Origin: Streptosporangiaceae bacterium
Lineage (GTDB): Bacteria > Actinomycetota > Actinomycetes > Streptosporangiales > Streptosporangiaceae
Reading direction: 5' to 3'
Length of the DNA: 43,706 nt
NCBI GenBank assembly: GCA_025934635.1
Contig: JAICWX010000032.1
Span: 1 to 43,706, forward strand
Position 1 is the stretch's first letter; the number at the start of each line of letters is the position of its first letter. Below the pieces are notes generated by a model. That model worked only from the letters and a program-made list of their open reading frames with translations, searched no databases and was not told the DNA's origin. Position numbers and translations under genes: made by a program. This document shows positions 8,205-14,695 of this stretch, piece after piece.

Positions 8205-9131
8205 ATGCCCACGACCACGCGCCGTCACACGCACACGCTGGCCGGCCTGGAGGTACCCGTCATCGAGCTGACCGGCGCCGAGGACGGGCCGCGGCTCACC
8301 GTCATCTCCGGCGTGCACGGGTGCGAGTACGCGTCGATGGCCGGCGTCCGCCAGTGGGCCCGGAGCCTCGAGGAGCGCGAACTGCGCGGCCGCGTCGTCG
8401 CGGTGCCGGTACTGAACCTGCCGGCGTTCCGCGCCCGCAGCCCGTTCATCGTTCCCGACGACGGCAAGAACCTCAACCGGTGCTTCCCCGGCGACCCGGC
8501 CGGGACGCTCGCCGACCGGCTCGCCTACGCGGCGTTCACCGAGCTGATCGCGGGCTCCGATGCCCTGATCGACGTGCACGCCGGCGACATGGTCGAGGCA
8601 CTCGAGCCGTTCGCGCTCTACGACGCGGGCCCCGCCGAGGACCGGGCCCGCGCGCTGGCCACCGCCTACGGCCTCAGCTACGTCATCCGCCAGTCTCCGG
8701 GCCCGGGCCGCGCGGTCGGCGGCTCCACCAGCGCGGCCGCCGCCGAAGCCGGCATCCCCGCGATCACCGCCGAGGCCGGCGGCTGCGGCCTGGTCGAACG
8801 CGCCGCCGTCGAGGCGCACGTCCGCGGCCTCAACGGGGTCCTGGCGGCCCTCGGCATGGCCGGCCCGCCGCCCGCCGCCAGTCCCGCTCCGCCGCCCGCC
8901 TACCTTGAGCGTTTCCTGTGGCTGCGCTGCGAGGACGAGGGCTGGTGGGAGCCCGTCGTCAGCCCCGGCGAAGCGGTCGCCGAGGGCCAGCTGCTCGGCA
9001 CCGTCAGCAGCCTCGACGGCGGCCGGACCCTGCAGACGATCACCGCCCCCGCGGCCGGCGTCCCGATGTTCATCACCAGCTCCCCGGCCGTCGCCGCCGA
9101 AGGCCTCCTCCTCGGCCTCGGCGCCAGCTAA
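8205..9131 (+). CDS. Succinylglutamate desuccinylase/aspartoacylase-family zinc deacylase
   Basis: Cytoplasmic metallohydrolase of 308 aa in the M14-like AstE/ASPA family, which removes acyl groups from N-acyl amino acids or related amides. The zinc ligands are visible as H38 and E41 (GVHGCEYAS) and H125 (LIDVHAGD). The substrate-carboxylate motif is NLNRCFPG (89-96), and a probable catalytic Glu lies in ITAEAGGCG. The C-terminal part (WWEPVVSPGEAVAEGQLLG) is the beta-barrel typical of the family. The ATG at 8205 has GGAGG eight bases upstream. It follows the amidase fusion closely and is probably co-transcribed, so the two hydrolases may act in sequence on an imported compound. The exact substrate is unknown. 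Confidence 0.88.
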   Translation: MPTTTRRHTHTLAGLEVPVIELTGAEDGPRLTVISGVHGCEYASMAGVRQWARSLEERELRGRVVAVPVLNLPAFRARSPFIVPDDGKNLNRCFPGDPAGTLADRLAYAAFTELIAGSDALIDVHAGDMVEALEPFALYDAGPAEDRARALATAYGLSYVIRQSPGPGRAVGGSTSAAAAEAGIPAITAEAGGCGLVERAAVEAHVRGLNGVLAALGMAGPPPAASPAPPPAYLERFLWLRCEDEGWWEPVVSPGEAVAEGQLLGTVSSLDGGRTLQTITAPAAGVPMFITSSPAVAAEGLLLGLGAS

Positions 9132-9197
9132 CCCCCGGATCCGACCCCTTTCCAGTCGCGTCTGGCAGCAGTCGGTTCCTGGCGCATGATCCGAGTC

Positions 9198-9226
9198 TTG
9201 ACACCGGTTACATGGCTGTTTAGCGT
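9198..9226 (+). promoter_or_regulatory. Consensus-like sigma-70-type promoter of the lacI-family gene
   Basis: TTGACA at 9198-9203, a 17-base spacer and TAGCGT at 9221-9226 form a near-canonical vegetative promoter. It lies 53 bases before the regulator's ATG and is overlapped by the left operator palindrome. Confidence 0.7.
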
Positions 9227-9258
9227 CATCGGCTAGATAGCAATGTAACCGGTTTCAT
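9198..9258. promoter_or_regulatory. Tandem LacI-type operators
   Basis: Two copies of a CCGG-centred palindrome, consensus ATGNAACCGGTTNCAT. One is at 9243-9258 (all 14 symmetric positions match) and one at 9198-9213 (two mismatches). Their centres are 45 bases apart, about four helical turns. The shared core ACCGGTTACAT occurs once in each orientation. LacI-family proteins favour palindromes with a central CG, so these are most likely the binding sites of the adjacent regulator, which would repress itself and the glucanase behind it. Confidence 0.75.
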
Positions 9259-9279
9259 AGCCTCGCTAGGTGAGCCTCG

Positions 9280-10338
9280 ATGACGACGGTGTACGACGTG
9301 GCCCGGATGGCGGGAGTCTCCACGGCCACGGTCTCCCGCGTCATGCGCGACTCCGACCTGGTGCAGGCCGGGACCCGCCAGCGCGTGCAGGCCGTGATCG
9401 AGGCGCTGGGCTTCGTGCCCGACGCCACCGCCCAGGGGCTCAGCCGCCGCCGCAAGGACATCATCGGTCTCGTCGGGCTGGAGCGCGGGTCGGCCGAGAT
9501 CGACATCGAGCGCGAGAGCCTGCTGTTCATCGACCAGATCGTGCACGCGGCCGAGGCGGTGCTGCGGGATACCGAGTACTCCCTGCTGCTGACGTTCGGC
9601 TCCAGCGGGCGGTCATTCGAGCAGCGGGTGCGGGCGCTGTCCGGCAAGGTCGACGGCCTCCTGGTGGCCGAGGAGGTCATGGCCGTCGCGGACCTGCGCC
9701 GCCTGGCCGGGAAGATCCCGCTCACGGTTATCGCGGGCCGGCGCGAGGAGACCGAGCTCGACGTCGTGCTGGCGGACAACGCGGGCGGCATCACCGCCCT
9801 GGTGGCCCACCTGGCCACCGAACACCGGTACCAGCGGCTCTGCTTCGTCACCGGGCCGCCCGACGCGCCGGACGCCAGGGAGCGGCAGGCCGCGTTCGAG
9901 AACGCGGTGCTGGCCAGCCCGGGCTGCGTCATCGACCAGATCGTGCACGGCGACTTCTCCGAGTCCAGCGGGACCGAGGCGGCCCGCGTGCTGCTCGCCC
10001 GCGGGCCGCTGCCGCAGGCCGTGGTGTGCGCCAACGACCAGATGGCCATCGGCGCGCTGCGGGAATTCCAGCGGGAGGGGATCGCGGTCCCGGCCGACGT
10101 GGCCCTGACCGGGTTCGACGACGTATACCCGAGCCGGCTGGTCGACCCGCCGCTGACCACGGTGAGCCAGCCGCTGCGCGAGCTCGGCGTGCGCGCGACG
10201 CGGCGGCTGCTGGCCCGGATCGAGAACCGGGCGCTGCCGCCCGAGACGAACGTGCTGCCGACCCGGGTCATGATCCGGGCCAGCTGCGGGTGCCAGGGGA
10301 GGGACACCACCCAAGCGGGAGTGGGGACTCACCGGTAA
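9280..10338 (+). CDS. LacI-family transcriptional regulator
   Basis: Repressor-type regulator of 352 aa. The N-terminus is a textbook LacI helix-turn-helix and hinge (TVYDVARMAGVSTATVSRVMRD, residues 3-24). A periplasmic-binding-protein-like sugar-sensing domain follows, including the typical PLTTVSQPLRELGVRATRRLL near the end. The start ATG at 9280 is used because the HTH begins two residues later. It is preceded by a good promoter and two operator palindromes, so autoregulation is very likely. A GH16 beta-glucanase frame starts 22 bases downstream, which suggests the inducer is a beta-glucan oligosaccharide (inference). Confidence 0.93.
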   Translation: MTTVYDVARMAGVSTATVSRVMRDSDLVQAGTRQRVQAVIEALGFVPDATAQGLSRRRKDIIGLVGLERGSAEIDIERESLLFIDQIVHAAEAVLRDTEYSLLLTFGSSGRSFEQRVRALSGKVDGLLVAEEVMAVADLRRLAGKIPLTVIAGRREETELDVVLADNAGGITALVAHLATEHRYQRLCFVTGPPDAPDARERQAAFENAVLASPGCVIDQIVHGDFSESSGTEAARVLLARGPLPQAVVCANDQMAIGALREFQREGIAVPADVALTGFDDVYPSRLVDPPLTTVSQPLRELGVRATRRLLARIENRALPPETNVLPTRVMIRASCGCQGRDTTQAGVGTHR

Positions 10339-10360
10339 CACCCGAAAGGAGCACCGCCGT

Positions 10361-10557
10361 GCGCAAACGACTGGACTGGCTGACTGGGGACCGGCGCCGG
10401 CGCCGCCACGGTCCCGCCGGCCCCGGCCGGCTGGACCACCACGTTCAGTGATGCCTTCTCCGGAGCAGCCGGGTCGGGCGCGGACGGCAACTGGACCTAC
10501 GACCAGGGAACTCAGTACGCCGGCGCGGGCCGCGCCGCCAACTGGGGCACCGGCGAA
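10361..10557 (+). pseudogene. Displaced signal-peptide start of the GH16 gene
   Basis: AAAGGAG followed by GTG at 10361 gives the start of what looks like a secretion signal (VRKRLDWLTG). This frame then turns Arg-rich and stops at 10451 without a hydrophobic core. The frame of the enzyme is open only after the TGA at 10381-10383, beginning LGTGAGAATVPPAPAGW and running straight into the conserved GH16 N-terminus WTTTFSDAFSG. There is no ATG or GTG in that frame until 10558. The pattern fits a small out-of-frame deletion that removed the hydrophobic core. A sequencing error alone would not restore a normal signal peptide. Confidence 0.6.
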
Positions 10558-11754
10558 GTGGAGCGCAACACGACCTCCACCGCGAACGTCTCCGAGGACG
10601 GGAGCGGCCACCTCACCATCACCCCGGTGAACTCCGGCGGCTCCTGGACCTCGGGCCGGCTCGAGACCGTATCGAGCAGCTTCGCCGCCCCGGCCGGCGG
10701 CGAGCTGGAGGTCAGCGCGTCGGTCAAGCAGCCCAATCCGGCTAGCGGGCTCGGCTACTGGCCGGCGTTCTGGCTGCTCGGCGCGGGCTTCCGGGCCAGC
10801 GGAGCCGGTACCTCGGGCACCATGACCTGCTCTAACTGGCCCAGTGTCGGCGAGATCGACGCCATGGAGGACGTCAACGCGCTGTCCGAGGTGGCCGGCA
10901 CGCTGCACTGCGGCGTGGACCCCGGGGGTCCGTGCAACGAGACGACCGGGTCGGGCAGCGGCCTGGTCGCGTGCTCCGGCTGCCAGACCGGGTTCCACAC
11001 CTACTCGATCATCATCGACCGGACCAACACCGCCGCCGAGTCCATCTCCTGGCTGCGCGACGGGACGGTCTACCACACGGTGACCGAGGCCCAGATCGGC
11101 ACGTCGACCTGGCAGGCCGCGGTGGACCACGGGTTCTTCATCCTGCTGGACGTGGCCATCGGCGGCGGGTTCCCGAACGGCGTCTGCAACTGCTCGACCC
11201 CGGTCGCCGCGACCAGTTCGGGCGCGGCCATGAGCGTCGGCTACGTGGCCGTCTACTCCAAGGCAGCCGCCGGCGGCGGGGGCGGCGGAGGCGGCGGAAC
11301 CGGCGGCGGCACGTCGTGCACGACCACGGCCACCGCGGACATCTCCGCCGACTGCTACAGCGCCAGCCAGGGCGCGATCAGCAAGACGACCACCACGGAC
11401 ACCGATCCGGCCGGGGTCGACTCCAACCAGGTCGCCCAGCTGACCAACGGCGAGTACCTGAAATACAGCGGCGTCAACTTCGGCTCGGGCTCGACGCAAT
11501 TCGGCGCCCGGGTCGCCTCGGGCGCCGCGGCGGGCGTGAGCGGCCTGGTGGAGGTGGTGCTCGACAACCCGGCCAACGCCCCGGTGGGCAGCTTCGCGGT
11601 CGGTAATACCGGCGGCTGGTCGACCTGGAAGACCATCCCGGCCAACATCTCCGCTGTCACCGGAACCCACGACGTCTACCTGGAGTTCTCCTCAGGAGCG
11701 GGCGGTAATCCGCCGTTCGTGAGCCTGCACTGGTTCAGCTTCCCGGCCCACTAG
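10558..11754 (+). CDS. GH16 beta-glucanase with C-terminal CBM6-like domain (5' end disrupted)
   Basis: The intact open part encodes 398 aa from a GTG, but homology begins about 40 codons upstream. The GH16 catalytic core carries the diagnostic EIDAMED (ExDxxE) with both catalytic Glu residues, and aromatic motifs such as GYWPAFWLLG. A Gly-rich linker (about residues 241-252) leads to a CBM6-like beta-sandwich (GEYLKYSGVNFGSG, then WSTWKTIPANISAVTGTHDVYLEF). Relatives are secreted and cleave beta-1,3(-1,4)-glucans such as laminarin. Here no signal peptide is in frame, so the product is probably not exported, or the gene is decaying. Its 3' end overlaps the convergent XRE gene by 20 bases. Confidence 0.8.
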   Translation: MERNTTSTANVSEDGSGHLTITPVNSGGSWTSGRLETVSSSFAAPAGGELEVSASVKQPNPASGLGYWPAFWLLGAGFRASGAGTSGTMTCSNWPSVGEIDAMEDVNALSEVAGTLHCGVDPGGPCNETTGSGSGLVACSGCQTGFHTYSIIIDRTNTAAESISWLRDGTVYHTVTEAQIGTSTWQAAVDHGFFILLDVAIGGGFPNGVCNCSTPVAATSSGAAMSVGYVAVYSKAAAGGGGGGGGGTGGGTSCTTTATADISADCYSASQGAISKTTTTDTDPAGVDSNQVAQLTNGEYLKYSGVNFGSGSTQFGARVASGAAAGVSGLVEVVLDNPANAPVGSFAVGNTGGWSTWKTIPANISAVTGTHDVYLEFSSGAGGNPPFVSLHWFSFPAH

Positions 11755-12205
11755 GCCCCGAACGGGCGGCGGGAATCCCAGCCGGGGTTCCCGCCGCGCC
11801 CCGTCCGGCCTCGGCATCCCCGTCCTTGCGGTTCCCGTGCTTGAGGTCAATGATGATGTCGATCTTGGCGTCGATGCGGTGAACGACGTCGACGATCATG
11901 TTCAGGCGCTGCTCCAGCTCCTCGAGCCGGGACTTCAGGTCGCGGTCGTCCGCACGGGCCTCGGCCGGATCCTGCGGCAGGCGGCCGTTGAGGACGGCGT
12001 CGAGCTGCTGCCGGGGCCAGCCCAGCGTTTCGGAGAGCGATTCCAGGGTCCGCGGATTGCGGCGCCGGCTGACCCGGTGCCGCTGAATTTCCCGGATGGT
12101 CGCCACGGATACGTTCGATTGCACCGCGAGATCACGCTGGCTCAATTTAAGCTCGCGCATGCGGCCGGTAATGGCCTCGGCAACCGCGACCCAATCCTCC
12201 GACAC
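11735..12205 (-). CDS. XRE-type helix-turn-helix protein with C-terminal coiled coil
   Basis: A 156-aa protein with an HTH at about residues 16-75 (LSQRDLAVQSNVSVATIREIQ, then SLSETLGWPRQQLDAVLNG). A predicted coiled coil follows (LKSRLEELEQRLNMIVDVVHRIDAKIDIIIDL), then a low-complexity Gly/Ala tail. It probably dimerises and binds DNA. The start is the GTG at 12203-12205, preceded by GGAGGA at ideal spacing; a GTG 30 bases further upstream is possible but has a weaker site. It is convergent with the glucanase gene and overlaps its end. No target is evident. Confidence 0.8.
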   Translation of the reverse strand: MSEDWVAVAEAITGRMRELKLSQRDLAVQSNVSVATIREIQRHRVSRRRNPRTLESLSETLGWPRQQLDAVLNGRLPQDPAEARADDRDLKSRLEELEQRLNMIVDVVHRIDAKIDIIIDLKHGNRKDGDAEAGRGAAGTPAGIPAARSGPSGPGS

Positions 12206-12315
12206 GAATTCCTCCGCGCTCGCCGGTAAGATCACTAGTCCCCGCGCTTTTCAGCTGGCCTGGCGCCGGCTTCTTCGCTCGGCCGATACCGTGGTTGAGC
12301 ACACGGGAGGATGTC

Positions 12316-13257
12316 ATGACACCGCTGCGGTTCGGCATAGTCAGCGAATCGGTCCGCCAGGGGCGGGCGTGGCTGGACTACGCCCGCCAGCTTGAGGACG
12401 CCGGGATCGGCGCGCTGCTGATCCGGGATCACTTCTCGGCGGGCGCCTTCGGCCAGCAGCTGGCGCCGTTCACCGCCCTCGCCTCCGCCGCCGCGGTGAC
12501 GACCCGCCTCCGGCTGGGCACCCTGGTCCTGTCGAATGATTTCCGGCATCCCGCCCTGGTTGCCCACGAGGCCGCCAGCCTGCACCTGGTGTCCGAGGGA
12601 AGGTTCGACCTCGGCCTGGGGGCCGGCTGGTACCAGCCGGAGTACGACGCCGCCGGCATCGGCTTCGACCCGGCGGGACAGCGCATCGGCCGGCTGGAGG
12701 AATCGCTGGGCATCATCAGGGCCCTGCTGGCCGGCACCCCGGTCCGCCACTCCGGCCACTGGTACCAGGTGGACGGGCTTGACCTCGACGTGCTCCCGGA
12801 GCGGCGGAGCTCCCCGCGGCTGCTGATCGGCGCGGGCGGGCCGCGCATGCTCCGCCTGGCCGCCCGGTACGCGGACGTGGTCGGCCTGCTGCCTGCGCCG
12901 ATCAGGAACGCGACGGACAGCGACGACCCGCAGGACCGGCTGCCCGCGGCGTTCGACGCCAAGATCGCCGTGCTCCGCGAGGCCGCCGGTGACCGGTTCC
13001 CGGGGCTGGAGCTCAGCGCGCTCGGCACCTTCATCGTCACCGGCCGGCGGCGGGCCAGCACGGACGAACTCATCCGCGAGCGTGGCTGGTCGGGCCTTGA
13101 CGCGGAGACGGTCTGGCAGATGCCCACCATCTTCGTCGGCAGCGCCGCCCAGATCCGCGACGACCTGCACGCCCGCCGCGACCGGTTCGGCCTGTCCTAC
13201 CTGGTCGCCGGCGAGAGTGCCCGGCCCGAGCTGACCGAGATCATCAGCGGCCTCTAA
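12316..13257 (+). CDS. LLM-class (luciferase-like) F420-dependent-type oxidoreductase
   Basis: Cytoplasmic oxidoreductase of 313 aa with the bacterial luciferase TIM-barrel fold. Family motifs include LVLSNDFRHPALVAHEAASLHLVSEGRFDLGLGAGW and the later PRLLIGAGGPRMLRLAARYADVVGL. This subgroup in actinobacteria usually uses F420, but FMN cannot be excluded from sequence. The ATG at 12316 is chosen because GGGAGG lies five bases before it. It is a single-gene unit whose stop overlaps the convergent kinase stop by three bases. The substrate is unknown. Confidence 0.9.
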   Translation: MTPLRFGIVSESVRQGRAWLDYARQLEDAGIGALLIRDHFSAGAFGQQLAPFTALASAAAVTTRLRLGTLVLSNDFRHPALVAHEAASLHLVSEGRFDLGLGAGWYQPEYDAAGIGFDPAGQRIGRLEESLGIIRALLAGTPVRHSGHWYQVDGLDLDVLPERRSSPRLLIGAGGPRMLRLAARYADVVGLLPAPIRNATDSDDPQDRLPAAFDAKIAVLREAAGDRFPGLELSALGTFIVTGRRRASTDELIRERGWSGLDAETVWQMPTIFVGSAAQIRDDLHARRDRFGLSYLVAGESARPELTEIISGL

Positions 13258-13901
13258 CTCAGGCCGAACGCCTCCGCCACCCGCTTGACCAGCCCGTCTT
13301 CGGTCATGGCGGGGTTCACCTCAATGACGGGCAGGGCGAGCCGCCCGGCTTCCTCCCGTAGCCGGCCGGTGAACATCCGGTCGCGTTCGAGCAGGTTGCG
13401 CAGCGCCCGTTCCGGGTCGCTGGTGCGCCCCGCGATCTGCCGCAGCGAGCCCCGGCTCTCGAACGCGGCCCGCCGGAAACCGGGCGTCGGAAGCAGCCAG
13501 GCAGCGCGCCCGGGCTCGGCCAGGAGCGGCCGCACGAGCCGCGGCAGCAGCCGGAACCCCTCCGCGATCACGCCCGGCCCCGGAAGCCAGGAAAGCTCCA
13601 GCAGGTCCTCGACGATCAGCCCGAAGCCCTCGCCCCGGAACCAGTGGAACGTCTCCAGCATCGTCGCCGGAGACCGGCTGACCCACCGCTCGTCCATGTC
13701 CATGGCCGCGAACTCAGCCAGGAACGGGCTGTCCTCCGGCAGCATGCGCCGGGCATGATCCGGCATCACGTCGTCGGTCGCGTACCGGCGCAGGCCGTAC
13801 CGGTCCGCCAGGCGGCGGGCGACGGTGGACTTGCCCGCACCGCTGCCGCCGCCGATCCAGTAGACGTCCCGCAGCCGCTCCCGCAGCACCGCGTCGCTCA
13901 C
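13254..13901 (-). CDS. P-loop small-molecule kinase-like protein
   Basis: A 215-aa P-loop protein. It has Walker A GGGSGAGKST (residues 17-26) followed by TDDVMPDHARRM, as in small nucleotide- or metabolite-kinase-like NTPases, and a later Arg-rich lid-like segment (RGSLRQIAGRTSDPERALRNLLERDRMF). It lacks clear adenylate- or shikimate-kinase signatures, so the phosphate acceptor is unknown. The GTG start (13899-13901) overlaps the stop of the Aat-like gene as GTGA, so the two are translationally coupled. That puts it third in the NRPS-Aat operon, where it could modify the product or a precursor. Confidence 0.75.
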   Translation of the reverse strand: MSDAVLRERLRDVYWIGGGSGAGKSTVARRLADRYGLRRYATDDVMPDHARRMLPEDSPFLAEFAAMDMDERWVSRSPATMLETFHWFRGEGFGLIVEDLLELSWLPGPGVIAEGFRLLPRLVRPLLAEPGRAAWLLPTPGFRRAAFESRGSLRQIAGRTSDPERALRNLLERDRMFTGRLREEAGRLALPVIEVNPAMTEDGLVKRVAEAFGLS

Positions 13902-14695
13902 GAGCCAGTGGCGCGGTCGGCCGGCGACGGGAGCAGCCGCCGGGCCGCGAGCGGCTCGCCCGGCAAGGCGATTCGCGCGGAGGAGGAGCCCGCCAGCAAC
14001 GGCAGGTAATGCGAGCGCGGCATCGGCTCGGCGCCCAGCGACCGCAGGAACAGGCTGTCCCACTGGGCGTCGATGAGCAGGCCGCCCGCCGCCTCCAGCC
14101 GCGCGGCCATGTCCGCCACCGCGATCACGGCCGCGCCGGGATGCCGCCCGAACAGGGAATCCCCGCTGATCACGCCGCCGGTGCCGATGCCGATCGCGCC
14201 CCCGGCCAGCTCGCCGTCCCGCCACACCTCGACGCTGTGCGCCCAGCCCTGCTCGTGCAGGGCGGTCAGGGCGGCCAGCAGCGGGTCGGTGAGCCAGCGC
14301 GGCTCGCGCCCCGCGCGGCACTCCTCGGCGACCCGCCCGAACGCGGCGTTGGCGGTCGTCCGCAGCTCGTGGCGGCGCAGCAGCTTCCGCACGTTCCGGC
14401 CCAGGTGAACGCGACCGGGACCGATCACCGGCCGCGGGTCAGGCGACCACCACGCCACCCAGTACGGGTCGCCGTCCTTGCGGCCGACCAGGCCGATCGT
14501 CCCGTCCGCCACCAGGTCCTCGTACTGGAACTCGTTGATGGCGCGGAACTGCTCGTCCGGCGCGGGCATCGGGAACAGGCCGCGCCGGTACGCGCCGAGC
14601 ACGCTGGCCGGGCTCAGGTCGGCGCAGAACGCGACCGGGAGGCCGGCCGGGCCATCGGGACCGATCTCCAGCGCCTCCCAGTCCGGGTAACGCAC
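13898..14695 (-). CDS. aat: Leucyl/phenylalanyl-tRNA-protein transferase family protein
   Basis: Aat-family aminoacyl transferase of 265 aa. In proteobacteria, Aat moves Leu or Phe from tRNA to N-terminal Arg or Lys of proteins. Family blocks are clear: DLSPASVLGAYRRGLFPMP, AWWSPDPRPVI, WLTDPLLAALTALHEQGWAHSVEVWRDGELAGGAIG, SGDSLFGR and LLIDAQWDS (the catalytic Asp-x-Gln is kept) up to SLGAEPMPRSHYL. An insertion of about 30 residues after GLFPMP separates it from the E. coli type. The GTG at 14695 begins where the upstream NRPS reductase domain ends, in another frame. Its operon partners suggest a tRNA-dependent acylation in a small-molecule pathway, but a role in protein turnover remains possible. 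Confidence 0.88.
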   Translation of the reverse strand: MRYPDWEALEIGPDGPAGLPVAFCADLSPASVLGAYRRGLFPMPAPDEQFRAINEFQYEDLVADGTIGLVGRKDGDPYWVAWWSPDPRPVIGPGRVHLGRNVRKLLRRHELRTTANAAFGRVAEECRAGREPRWLTDPLLAALTALHEQGWAHSVEVWRDGELAGGAIGIGTGGVISGDSLFGRHPGAAVIAVADMAARLEAAGGLLIDAQWDSLFLRSLGAEPMPRSHYLPLLAGSSSARIALPGEPLAARRLLPSPADRATGS

